A stretch of 64,000 bases of DNA from Leptothoe spongobia TAU-MAC 1115. GTDB taxonomy: Bacteria > Cyanobacteriota > Cyanobacteriia > Phormidesmidales > Phormidesmidaceae. The stretch spans positions 173,581-237,580 of the forward strand of contig NZ_JADOES010000004.1 of the NCBI RefSeq assembly GCF_018739885.1, written 5' to 3'. Position numbers and translations under genes: made by a program. The notes beneath the pieces are model-generated. The model searched no databases, had not been told where the DNA came from, and saw only the letters and a program-made list of their open reading frames with translations. Positions 33,376 to 40,633 of this stretch are shown here, in pieces (position 1 is the first letter of the stretch; each line of letters opens with the position of its first letter).

Positions 33376-34284
33376 TTAGGGGACATTCACCGTAAGAGTT
33401 TTCGATCTGGCAGCAACCCTGAGTAGTTCTTGAAAATTTTGTGTGGTTAAGATACTTTGTGCATCTAGCCAACGGCCTCTATTTGCTTGCAGTATATTCA
33501 AAGCTTCCTTCGCTATCTGATAAGCGGCTCTATGTGCTCCATCGGTTATTTTGATTGCCCCAGTAAGGTCGATACCTTGAACCACTCCCTTATTAGGATC
33601 AAATGCGTGTCCAGGTCCTTGATCTCCCTCCCATGCAGAAATTTTGGTGGTAAAAACAGCCGCAGAATGCTGAGATGCCTGTCCGAGATAATTAAGCCAA
33701 GCACTTTCCAGATTGGCATATCTTTCATAGTTTTCGCGACTTCTTTGGCCTAAACCGGGTTCTTTGGTTATGTTAGCTCTTGTGAGTAAATTTGAAAAAA
33801 CGAATGCACTGTGCGGTGTATTCGCAATTGGCGTGAGTCTGGTAGTGTGTCCACCAGTTGCAAGATATTGCTGAAAGTTTTGACCTTGACTAAGTTCTAC
33901 GAAGGTTTCATGGAGAAACCTCTCCCCTTTTACTAAAATTTGCCGGGTGTATGTTTGAGTTGCATCGTCGAATATTTGTCCATCGAAATCGCCAGAGCGA
34001 GCAGGTGCGTTTCCAGCTACTGGTTTGTTATCATGTATCCACCGGTTTGATGACCACAAGTATTTCCGCCTCTGCATGATAATTTGGCTATTTGGTAAAT
34101 TATTTGCTACTATTTTATTCATGGAATAGTTATTCATAGTTGATTGGATTTTTTTTTGGGCAACAGCCTCAGTTCGGTTATCCATAAACCTAAAACCTTG
34201 CTTCACAACACTTTTCTTCTGAGCAACCGCATTAGCAACAGCCCTACTTTTATTCTCAGTTGCTTTATTTTCTTGAGCATACAT
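33376..34284 (-). CDS. Probable eCIS cargo/effector protein 2
   Basis: 302 residues from the preferred start MYAQ (an upstream start would add eight residues that break the shared tag). Residues 1-50 have the tag: NKSRAVANAVAQKKS, KQGFRFMDNRTEAVAQKK. The rest is not recognised. It contains GDFDGQIFDDATQTYTRQIL, FLHETFVELSQGQNFQQYL and a C-terminal part with ISAWEGDQGPGHAFDPNKG and GAIKITDGAHRAAY. A conserved-looking His/Asp-rich centre (PGHAFDPN, TDGAHRAAY) may be catalytic, but no family is claimed. The gene is inside a module that abuts the tyrosine recombinase. Confidence 0.7.
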   Translation of the reverse strand: MYAQENKATENKSRAVANAVAQKKSVVKQGFRFMDNRTEAVAQKKIQSTMNNYSMNKIVANNLPNSQIIMQRRKYLWSSNRWIHDNKPVAGNAPARSGDFDGQIFDDATQTYTRQILVKGERFLHETFVELSQGQNFQQYLATGGHTTRLTPIANTPHSAFVFSNLLTRANITKEPGLGQRSRENYERYANLESAWLNYLGQASQHSAAVFTTKISAWEGDQGPGHAFDPNKGVVQGIDLTGAIKITDGAHRAAYQIAKEALNILQANRGRWLDAQSILTTQNFQELLRVAARSKTLTVNVP

Positions 34285-34437
34285 ATTCCAATTCCTTTTA
34301 ATTTTCATTAGTGTTTGTTATAGGCTTTTCTTCATTACCTATAACATTGCAAATAATTGACACTATTCCGTTTATTTGGACTGTGTCATTACTCAAAAGG
34401 TGCACATATACCTCCGATTTGGCGGTATATGTGCACC
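34285..34437 (-). repeat. Cargo-module leader 2 (39-bp and 29-bp hairpins)
   Basis: Read on the minus strand: a 39-bp palindrome (34399-34437; arms GGTGCACATATACC and GGTATATGTGCACC), then TTTTGAGTAATGACACAGT and AAATAAACGGAATAG. A 29-bp hairpin follows (34317-34345; arms GTTATAGG and CCTATAAC), then a purine-rich ribosome-binding region (AAAAGGAATTGGAAT). The outer palindrome starts 4 bases from the recombinase stop codon. Confidence 0.88.
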
Positions 34438-34440
34438 TTC

Positions 34441-35388
34441 TCACACATCCATATCATCCAATGGTGACTTGAGATTTTCAAATCCCTTTGACGTGATATG
34501 GGTGTATATCTCAGTCGTCTTCGAACTACTATGACCTAGCAACGACTGGATATACCGCAGATCCGTTCCCCGCTCCAGCAAATGGGTCGCAAAACTATGT
34601 CGCAGCGTGTGTAACGTCACCTCCTTTTTAATCCCCGCATTCTCCACAGCCCGTTGCAATATCTTGCGCAGACTAGTAGTGCTGTACTTGCCGCCCTCAG
34701 CACCCTCAAACAACCACTCCTTTGGGCGGTACTGCTTGTAATACTCTCGCAGCAGCAACAATGCTTTTTGCGATAGGAGTGTAATCCTATCTTTATTCCC
34801 TTTCGCATCCCGAATGTTGATGCAATTCCGCTTTGAATCAATATCCGTCGGCTTCAGGTTCAGAACTTCACTCCGTCGCAATCCCGCAGAATAGATCAAG
34901 TAGATGGCACACTTGTGCTTCAGGTTTTTGATCTGCTTGAAAATCAGCGCCACTTCCTCCTCACTCAACACAGCGGGCAGCTTCTTCGCTTTTCTGGGCC
35001 TCTGAATCACAATGGGATCAACCGACTGGCCCAGCACCGCTTCAAAATAGAACTTGATCGCATTGATCGCCTGATTTTGGTAGCTGGCGGAGAGATCCGT
35101 GTACTCAACCAAATGCAGCATATAGGCGCGTATCCGCTCCGGCTCGATCTGGTCTGGCTCCCGATCACTATTAAATTCGAGGAACCGAGCCAGGGTAGAG
35201 GTATAAGCCTTGATCGTATTCTGGCTGTACCGCCGTATCTTCATCTGCTCCACAAAGGCGGGTGGAACCTGCACCTGTCTGGATGATTTGGCCTGGTTAG
35301 AAGATGGTGCATCTGCAGCATTTGCCTCCTTCACCGGCACTTCCTGCACTGGAACAAAGCGGATCTGACCACCGAACTTCCGGTTCAA
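34441..35388 (-). CDS. Tyrosine recombinase/integrase, frameshifted at the N-terminus
   Basis: A 315-residue stretch with the core of a tyrosine recombinase. A SAM-like DNA-binding domain spans about residues 45-130 (VQVPPAFVEQMKIRRYSQNT). The catalytic domain has YSAGLRRSEVLNL (Arg I), a Lys in DAKGNKDRITLL, LHTLRHSFATHLLE (His-x-x-Arg), LLGHSSSKTTEIYTH (His and the Tyr nucleophile). It is XerC/D- and IntI-like, but the large IntI-specific insert between boxes is absent. No start other than TTG at 35388 exists in this frame. The true N-terminus appears to be in another frame just upstream, so the gene is disrupted. Its 3' end touches the 39-bp hairpin of cargo module 2. Confidence 0.82.
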   Translation of the reverse strand: MNRKFGGQIRFVPVQEVPVKEANAADAPSSNQAKSSRQVQVPPAFVEQMKIRRYSQNTIKAYTSTLARFLEFNSDREPDQIEPERIRAYMLHLVEYTDLSASYQNQAINAIKFYFEAVLGQSVDPIVIQRPRKAKKLPAVLSEEEVALIFKQIKNLKHKCAIYLIYSAGLRRSEVLNLKPTDIDSKRNCINIRDAKGNKDRITLLSQKALLLLREYYKQYRPKEWLFEGAEGGKYSTTSLRKILQRAVENAGIKKEVTLHTLRHSFATHLLERGTDLRYIQSLLGHSSSKTTEIYTHITSKGFENLKSPLDDMDV

Positions 35389-35404
35389 AAATTCCAGATG
35401 ATTG

Positions 35405-35560
35405 GCATAACATAGTAGTGCTCCACCGACAGTCCCTAATCCGTCGCACCAGCTGAATCAACTCATCATCCCGATCAAACAGGAGTTTCAGGCGTTGCTG
35501 ATTACGATGAATCGTCTTTTCAACTCTGATGATCTTGGTCATGGTCGCCATGGCTATCAT
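35405..35560 (-). pseudogene. Out-of-frame N-terminal part of the recombinase
   Basis: This frame encodes MATMTKIIRVEKTIHRNQQR, DDELIQLVRRIRDCRWSTTM and LC. It resembles the N-terminal arm seen in related integrases: a charged beta-rich region ending in W..xxxCWH. The expected 'CWHxPYANHLEFLNRKFG' continues in the other frame from about 35412 downward (YANHLEFLNRKF). The break lies near the short direct repeat TATGC, so a deletion of roughly 17 bases by slippage would explain it. The original protein would have been about 375 residues. Confidence 0.65.
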
Positions 35561-35752
35561 TCAACCAGTGTCCCCACTCCTAGAACAAAATAGAACAAAA
35601 ACGAATTAAACTGCATCGTCGATTTCCCCCGCCCCTGCATCAGTTGCACCCTATGGCTCCGTTCATCGTGCAAAAGCCGCTCCAGACACGTCCCTATCTC
35701 GGATGAACTTGGATTTGTTTTTTCCCTGTGTGCTCCACCAATTCAAACATCC

Positions 35753-37831
35753 TTAGATGTCGCCGGAGGAGATCGTTTCCCAATCCTTCGCGGGTTGTCC
35801 TTGCCCATCCCACACAAATTCAGCCTCATACACCTGCCGCTCCAACTTCCCATACTCCGTCCTCATCGCCGCCAACACCTGCCTCATTCCCACCTGCGTC
35901 CCCTGCTCCGCTGCCATAAACGCCGCATTCAACGCCACCGTATGAATCGTCCCCCCCGTCACATTAAACCCACCCAACCGCTCATAATCCATCACGCCCA
36001 TCGGTATCCCCACCGGAAACACCTTCCGCCACAACGCCTGCCGATACTCCTGCGACGGAAACGGAAACTCCACCAAAAACCTCAGCCTTCTCAAAAACGC
36101 ATCATCCAACGCCCCCCGCAAATTCGTCGCCAACACCGCCAGCCCCCGATACGCCTCTATCCGCTGCAACAAATAATTAATCTCCACATTCGCATACCGA
36201 TCATGACTATCCTTCACCTCACTCCGCTTCCCAAATAACGCATCCGCCTCATCAAAAAACAAAATCGCCCCCCCCTCTTCCGCCGCATCAAACAACCGCC
36301 GCAAATTTTTCTCCGTCTCACCGATATACTTACTCACCACCGACGACAAATCAATTCGATAAAGGTATAGATTCAGCTCATTCGCAATCACCTCCGCCGC
36401 CATCGTCTTCCCCGTCCCACTCACCCCCGCAAACATTGCACTCACCCCCAGGCCCCGGTTCATCCGCTCCCGAAAGCCCCAATCATCGTACACACGACTC
36501 CGCAACCGCACCTGGTCCACAATCTGGCGTAGTACACCCATTGCCTCATCCGGCAACACTAACTGATCCCAGGTCGCCTTTACATCGATCCGTTGTGCCA
36601 ATGACTCCAGGCGTGGGCGGGTACGGTTTAAGCAGGCGTTCCAAAGTAGGGGAGCAGGGGAGCAGGGGAGCAGGGGTGAGGGGGTGTCAGACTTGCTACT
36701 TTTTACTTGTTCCTTGTTACTTTTTTTCTTTGACTTTTGACTTTTGCCTGTCGCCTTTTGACTTCCTATTTCCCCTATCTCAGAAAAATTTAAACAAAAC
36801 TGACTACTCAAAACCGCCGCCTGCCCCGCCGCGTCCTTACCCAACACCGCCACCCATTCCTGCCGCTGCTCCACCGCCGTCGGCTTGCCCACCTCTCTTG
36901 TAATCGCCTGTCGATGGGGCGGCAACCGCACCTCCCGACTATCCACAAACACCAACCCACTACACTGACTCAAAAACCGCCGCAGCGACACCTTATTTTG
37001 CGCATCTGAGCCCAGCTCCTGAGTATCAATAAATAATCCCACCCGCGACAAATACGCCTCCCGCTCCCATAGCCGCAGAAACTGCGTAAAGTCGCTATTA
37101 CCCGCAGGGATCAACTCCCCCATCAACCCATACAGCTGCGCCCCGAACTGAGCCGCCACCACCTGGGCCAACAACGACTTCGTCTCCTCGCTAGTGCCCA
37201 ACAACTGCACCACCGGCAACGGCCCACTCACCCCCGCCAACGACTCGCACAGCTCTGCGACCACTTTTTGCTGCGATGTCGAAATCCTGGGCTCCTGAAC
37301 CGGGTCCGACCCCACCAACGGCGTCAACAACGACGCCAGCCGATGATCCAACCGCCCCGAGCCCATAATATGATTGACGATCCGCTCATCCGCCTTCAGC
37401 ATCGACTGGGGCAACGGCTGCGGCTGGTTCCCATGGATTTCCACCAAGCGCCAGTACCGCAACGGTGCATCAATGGTCATCACATCCCACTGCACCGCTT
37501 CAAATAACTGAAACCCCAAGGCAAATGTGGGAAACGCCCAACCCCGGCCCCCCTGGGCCTGATCACACAGCTCCGGCAGTAGCGGATCCACCTCCATGGC
37601 CACACACAGCAACAAGATCCCCATTTCCAGCTCAGAGAGATTAAACCGATCGCCCAGATCGATCGCCGCCGGGGGTGGATCCACCGCAGCGGAGGCTGCG
37701 ATCGCAGCTTCCGCCTCAGCCATCATCTCAGTCGTCACCGCTTCATCGCCCACCACCCGTCGCAGCCGCAGCCGCAACCCCTGACAGACCGCTAACAAAT
37801 AAGACCGATTATTCTCTTCCCAGGTACTCAT
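35753..37831 (-). CDS. AAA+ ATPase of the eCIS (Afp15-like), copy 2
   Basis: A 692-residue AAA+ ATPase with a long N-terminal region (DRFNLSELEMGILLLCVAME, typical of eCIS ATPases). Near residue 360-400 lies a low-complexity insert (ATGKSQKSKKKSNKEQ) not expected for the family. The AAA core has GVSGTGKT (about residue 468), ILFFDEADALFGKR, LAVLATNLRG and FLRRLRFLVEFPFP. It is downstream of the DUF4255 gene with a four-base start-stop overlap. It is the equivalent of Afp15 in the standard order (Afp15-Afp16), encoded with its partner on the minus strand. Confidence 0.9.
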   Translation of the reverse strand: MSTWEENNRSYLLAVCQGLRLRLRRVVGDEAVTTEMMAEAEAAIAASAAVDPPPAAIDLGDRFNLSELEMGILLLCVAMEVDPLLPELCDQAQGGRGWAFPTFALGFQLFEAVQWDVMTIDAPLRYWRLVEIHGNQPQPLPQSMLKADERIVNHIMGSGRLDHRLASLLTPLVGSDPVQEPRISTSQQKVVAELCESLAGVSGPLPVVQLLGTSEETKSLLAQVVAAQFGAQLYGLMGELIPAGNSDFTQFLRLWEREAYLSRVGLFIDTQELGSDAQNKVSLRRFLSQCSGLVFVDSREVRLPPHRQAITREVGKPTAVEQRQEWVAVLGKDAAGQAAVLSSQFCLNFSEIGEIGSQKATGKSQKSKKKSNKEQVKSSKSDTPSPLLPCSPAPLLWNACLNRTRPRLESLAQRIDVKATWDQLVLPDEAMGVLRQIVDQVRLRSRVYDDWGFRERMNRGLGVSAMFAGVSGTGKTMAAEVIANELNLYLYRIDLSSVVSKYIGETEKNLRRLFDAAEEGGAILFFDEADALFGKRSEVKDSHDRYANVEINYLLQRIEAYRGLAVLATNLRGALDDAFLRRLRFLVEFPFPSQEYRQALWRKVFPVGIPMGVMDYERLGGFNVTGGTIHTVALNAAFMAAEQGTQVGMRQVLAAMRTEYGKLERQVYEAEFVWDGQGQPAKDWETISSGDI
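36647..36780 (-). repeat. In-frame low-complexity filler inside the AAA gene
   Basis: Plus-strand GGGGAGCAGGGGAGCAGGGG and the following TTTGACTTTTGACTTTTG stretches are the same type of filler found between genes at 43898-44000 (AGTCAAAAGTC). The filler is read through in frame as a Lys/Ser-rich and Pro/Leu-rich linker of about 45 residues in the middle of the ATPase. Confidence 0.75.
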
Positions 37832-39060
37832 GGCACCGTAATCCTCACCTGCTGTTGCGGGTCAACCTGCATGGGCACAGCAGACACATCCACCGGCATA
37901 CTATCCACGCCATCCACCCGCAACCGCACCGGATATACCCCCGGCGTCAGCTCACGAATCCGAAATGTGAGTCGCGATGCCCTCGGATCATCCTCAGGAT
38001 GAGACATCTCATAGACCGCAATGGTGCGATCGCCCCAGATCAGCATCACCCGCTGGTCCCCACGCACCGCAGGCACACAAGTCAACGACAAACTCACATT
38101 CCCCGCCGACACCTCCAACGGATCCAACCCCGAAATGATCGGAGCCACCGCCAGGGGAAACTCATTACTCACCCGCATTGAACCAGAGGCCCGCAACACC
38201 CCCACCGCCACCGTCCAAAATCCGGCCAGCCAGGGAGAGTCCGGGGACAACATCGTTTCCACCGACGTCGCCGAAGGTGGCACCTGGGGCACCAGATCAA
38301 TCGGCTTCGCCAATAACGGATGCCGTAACTGCACCGTCACCGCATCCCCAGCAAAATGTTCACCCCGAACTAACACCCGATCGCCCACCCGCGCACTGGG
38401 TTGTCGATGGGGCAATGTTATCCCCGTAATCATCGGCGGCAACCCCGGCATGACAAAGGGACCATCCCCCACACCACTGCGGGACAACACCGGCATCGCC
38501 CCACCCACCGGGCCACCGATGTCGATCATAATCACCGATACCTTTAAGGCCACACTGGGTCGATAGGGATTTTGTAGCACCTGCCACACCTTAGACATCT
38601 CCTCAAAAGTGAGGGCAACGGGGCTAATTTGAATCTTTTCAAGTTGGCGATGTAAATCACTATTGGGCAACTCACGGGCCGTAGCAGTTTCAATCTCGGC
38701 CGCACCCAGGGTAAGACCATCCGACAAAAACTGAATCACCCGCCCTAACAAAAGATGACTTTTCGCTTCACTGCCATTTTCACCATAGGCCGCCACCAGA
38801 TAATAGAGATCTAAGGCAACGGACGTTTTCTGGGGCGTTCTCACCTTGCCACGGGGCTGGAGTGACTGTTGATGCCCTAACTCTAGCTTGGGCATGGCGT
38901 GATACAGCAACAGATTAATCCGATTGCTGTCACCATTGGCCTGGGCTTTTTCCAGCGTCACGGCTGTGACAGTGGCACTATCAATGGCACTGCGAATTCC
39001 CTGATTAATCAAAGACTGCAAGGTGGTGGTGACCGCTGCAATGGCCAACGAATTACTCAT
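37828..39060 (-). CDS. DUF4255 tail terminator-like protein (Afp16 equivalent)
   Basis: 410 residues. The first about 175 form the DUF4255/Pvc16 N-terminal domain (NSLAIAAVTTTLQSLINQGI, NRINLLLYHAMPKLELGHQQ, TSVALDLYYLVAAYGENGSE). In Afp this domain caps the tube and sheath at the distal end and fixes length. The C-terminal half adds IPT/TIG-like Ig domains (PPMITGITLPHRQPSARVGD; VAPIISGLDPLEVSAGN), an extension typical of cyanobacterial and Streptomyces relatives. Start with ATG at 39060; the stop overlaps the ATG of the AAA gene by four bases. Confidence 0.9.
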   Translation of the reverse strand: MSNSLAIAAVTTTLQSLINQGIRSAIDSATVTAVTLEKAQANGDSNRINLLLYHAMPKLELGHQQSLQPRGKVRTPQKTSVALDLYYLVAAYGENGSEAKSHLLLGRVIQFLSDGLTLGAAEIETATARELPNSDLHRQLEKIQISPVALTFEEMSKVWQVLQNPYRPSVALKVSVIMIDIGGPVGGAMPVLSRSGVGDGPFVMPGLPPMITGITLPHRQPSARVGDRVLVRGEHFAGDAVTVQLRHPLLAKPIDLVPQVPPSATSVETMLSPDSPWLAGFWTVAVGVLRASGSMRVSNEFPLAVAPIISGLDPLEVSAGNVSLSLTCVPAVRGDQRVMLIWGDRTIAVYEMSHPEDDPRASRLTFRIRELTPGVYPVRLRVDGVDSMPVDVSAVPMQVDPQQQVRITVP

Positions 39061-39110
39061 AACAAGATAGAATAAACCACCTTAGACGGCACTTCTTTTG
39101 CACCCAAAAA

Positions 39111-39343
39111 ACCGTAGGGTGGGTAACACCCCTGGATTACCTATTACAATCATCCAACAACACCCGTACCCACCAATGCCAACATTCAAGCATCAGAAAA
39201 AACCGTAGGGTGGGTAACCCCCTGGATTACCTGTTGCAATTATTCAACAACAACTTTACCCACCAATGCCGACATTCAAGGGCGAATCAGGTAGGTGGAT
39301 AACGATTTTGCCTTAGCCGGTGGGCAGTGCCCACCCTACGGGG
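39111..39343. repeat. Tandem 80-bp repeats and a third partial inverted copy
   Basis: Two units (39111-39190 and 39202-39280) share ACCGTAGGGTGGGTAAC, ATTACCTRTTRCAAT and ACCCACCAATGCCRACATTC. A short third piece (39318-39343) holds GGTGGGCAGTGCCCACC. They lie between the Nif11-like gene and the DUF4255 gene. They look like the degenerate TAGGGTGGG family of cyanobacterial dispersed repeats. Confidence 0.75.
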
Positions 39344-39553
39344 TTAAATGCCTGGAATCTCCGAGAGTTCACATTCCAACTCTTCTACCGAAAACCGCAT
39401 CATATCCTGCCATTCATTGAGGGTAAACGTGAACCCTTGTTGATTCGCCATCGTCACAAACGATTCCACATTGGGGGCCGTATTCAACGAATCCCGTAAA
39501 CCAGGATTCGACTGGGCTTCACGATAAAGCTTGATCACCTGCTCTTTAGCCAT
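39344..39553 (-). CDS. Nif11-like leader-peptide protein
   Basis: A 69-residue Nif11-type protein (MAKEQVIKLYREAQSNPG, LRDSLNTAPNVESFVTMANQ, QGFTFTLNEWQDMM and a C-terminal VEELECELSEIPGI). Nif11 leaders normally end with GG or a similar double-Gly cut site before a core peptide. Here the protein stops at IPGI with no core, so it may be an orphan leader or a regulatory relic. ATG at 39553 is preferred over an upstream GTG. The gene is isolated between eCIS blocks. Confidence 0.8.
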   Translation of the reverse strand: MAKEQVIKLYREAQSNPGLRDSLNTAPNVESFVTMANQQGFTFTLNEWQDMMRFSVEELECELSEIPGI

Positions 39554-39997
39554 CGTTAAGGGGGCTCCTGACACTATTGAGTAACTAAGGTTGAATAAAG
39601 ACTGTTATGCAACTTGTGGCGCAGATAGGAATAATACTAGCAACTTTTATTGATGGGTTTACTAAATAATTTAATTTCATCCGTGAACCCACGATTTCCG
39701 TAGATTATTTGCAATATTACTTATTTAACGTTACAGACAGCCTCTAAATCTCAACTTATTTAACGATAGGTAACTAAAACGCAATCGAAAAGTATCAAAA
39801 AGAATTTATTTGTAAAAGCGGTGTCAACTCTGAAAATCACACCTATTATTGAAAAGCATTCTGGGAGGAGATGACATCTTCTGGATGTTCTTTGTTGATT
39901 ATGTGTAATTGTGTGATCACAACTACACCTCCCTATAAACCAGTATTATCATCCGTATTCTCCTTTTCTCCTGTTTTCGAGGCTTCAGGCATAATCA
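39554..39997. other. Divergent promoter region, 444 bases
   Basis: This is AT-rich DNA between the Nif11-like gene and the plus-strand baseplate operon (39998 onward). No gene or terminator was found. The upstream part near 39650-39800 has long A/T runs and probably contains the promoters of both flanking transcripts. Confidence 0.4.
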
Positions 39998-40435
39998 TTG
40001 TCGGATGTACCATCAGTGGCCAACACCCAAGACCCGTTACCAAAAGAACGAGACTTATTAGGAGAAGGCTGGGGCTTTCCTGTGCGGGTAACTGTACAAG
40101 GAGGGTTTCAGCAAAGTCAGGATTATCGCAACCTGGATGAGTCCATTGTGATTATTTTGGGCACCCGCTTAGGAGAGCGGGTGTACCGCCCCGATTTTGG
40201 CTCTCGACTCCATGAACTCGTCTTTGCCCCATTAAACGATGACACTTTGTTGCTGGCCCAAATTTATGCCCGTGAGGCCCTGCAACAATGGGAACCCCGG
40301 ATAACGATTGAATCAGTGACGGCCACTCCCCTGCCCGATGCCGCCAGTTTGAGCATTACCGTTCACTATCGGGTGCGCACCACCCACCACCGACGCAGTT
40401 TAGTGTATCCGTTTTATCTCACCCCCTCTGTTTAA
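39998..40435 (+). CDS. Baseplate wedge protein gp25-like (Afp9 equivalent)
   Basis: 145 residues of the gp25/lysozyme-like wedge family. The evidence is GWGFPVRVTVQGGFQQSQDY (FP...V), ESIVIILGTRLGERVYRPDF and GSRLHELVFAPLNDDTLLLA with the characteristic Arg-Pro and Gly-Ser loop. It interacts with the sheath at the baseplate to trigger contraction. The TTG at 39998 is taken, but a GTG at 40016 is also possible; no strong ribosome site separates the two. First gene of the baseplate operon. Confidence 0.9.
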   Translation: MSDVPSVANTQDPLPKERDLLGEGWGFPVRVTVQGGFQQSQDYRNLDESIVIILGTRLGERVYRPDFGSRLHELVFAPLNDDTLLLAQIYAREALQQWEPRITIESVTATPLPDAASLSITVHYRVRTTHHRRSLVYPFYLTPSV

Positions 40436-40502
40436 TGGAGCAGCAAGAAATGCAGTACTTAAGACAAAGGCCGAGATGTAATCCCCTCCTGGGAGGGGCA
40501 AC

Positions 40503-40543
40503 GGGGTGGGTTGACCACTGGCGCTAGCTATGAAACCCACCCC
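40503..40543 (+). repeat. Hairpin in the gp25 to baseplate-J spacer
   Basis: GGGGTGGGTT (40503-40512) pairs with AACCCACCCC (40534-40543), a 10-bp stem with a 21-base loop. A smaller CCCCTCC/GGGAGGGG stem lies just before it. No T tract follows. A processing or attenuation element within the operon is possible. Confidence 0.7.
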
Positions 40544-40633
40544 GCCTAAAGGCATCGATGCTAAGAGATATTTTTTCACTGAGACCTAATTAAATTCTCA
40601 TTTCTAACTCCATCTGTTTGCCCCCCAGACGCT

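Noticed and set aside
35795..36238. Plus-strand frames across the AAA and DUF4255 genes, rich in His/Arg/Pro
   Set aside because: Antisense shadows of high-GC coding sequence, without any family pattern.
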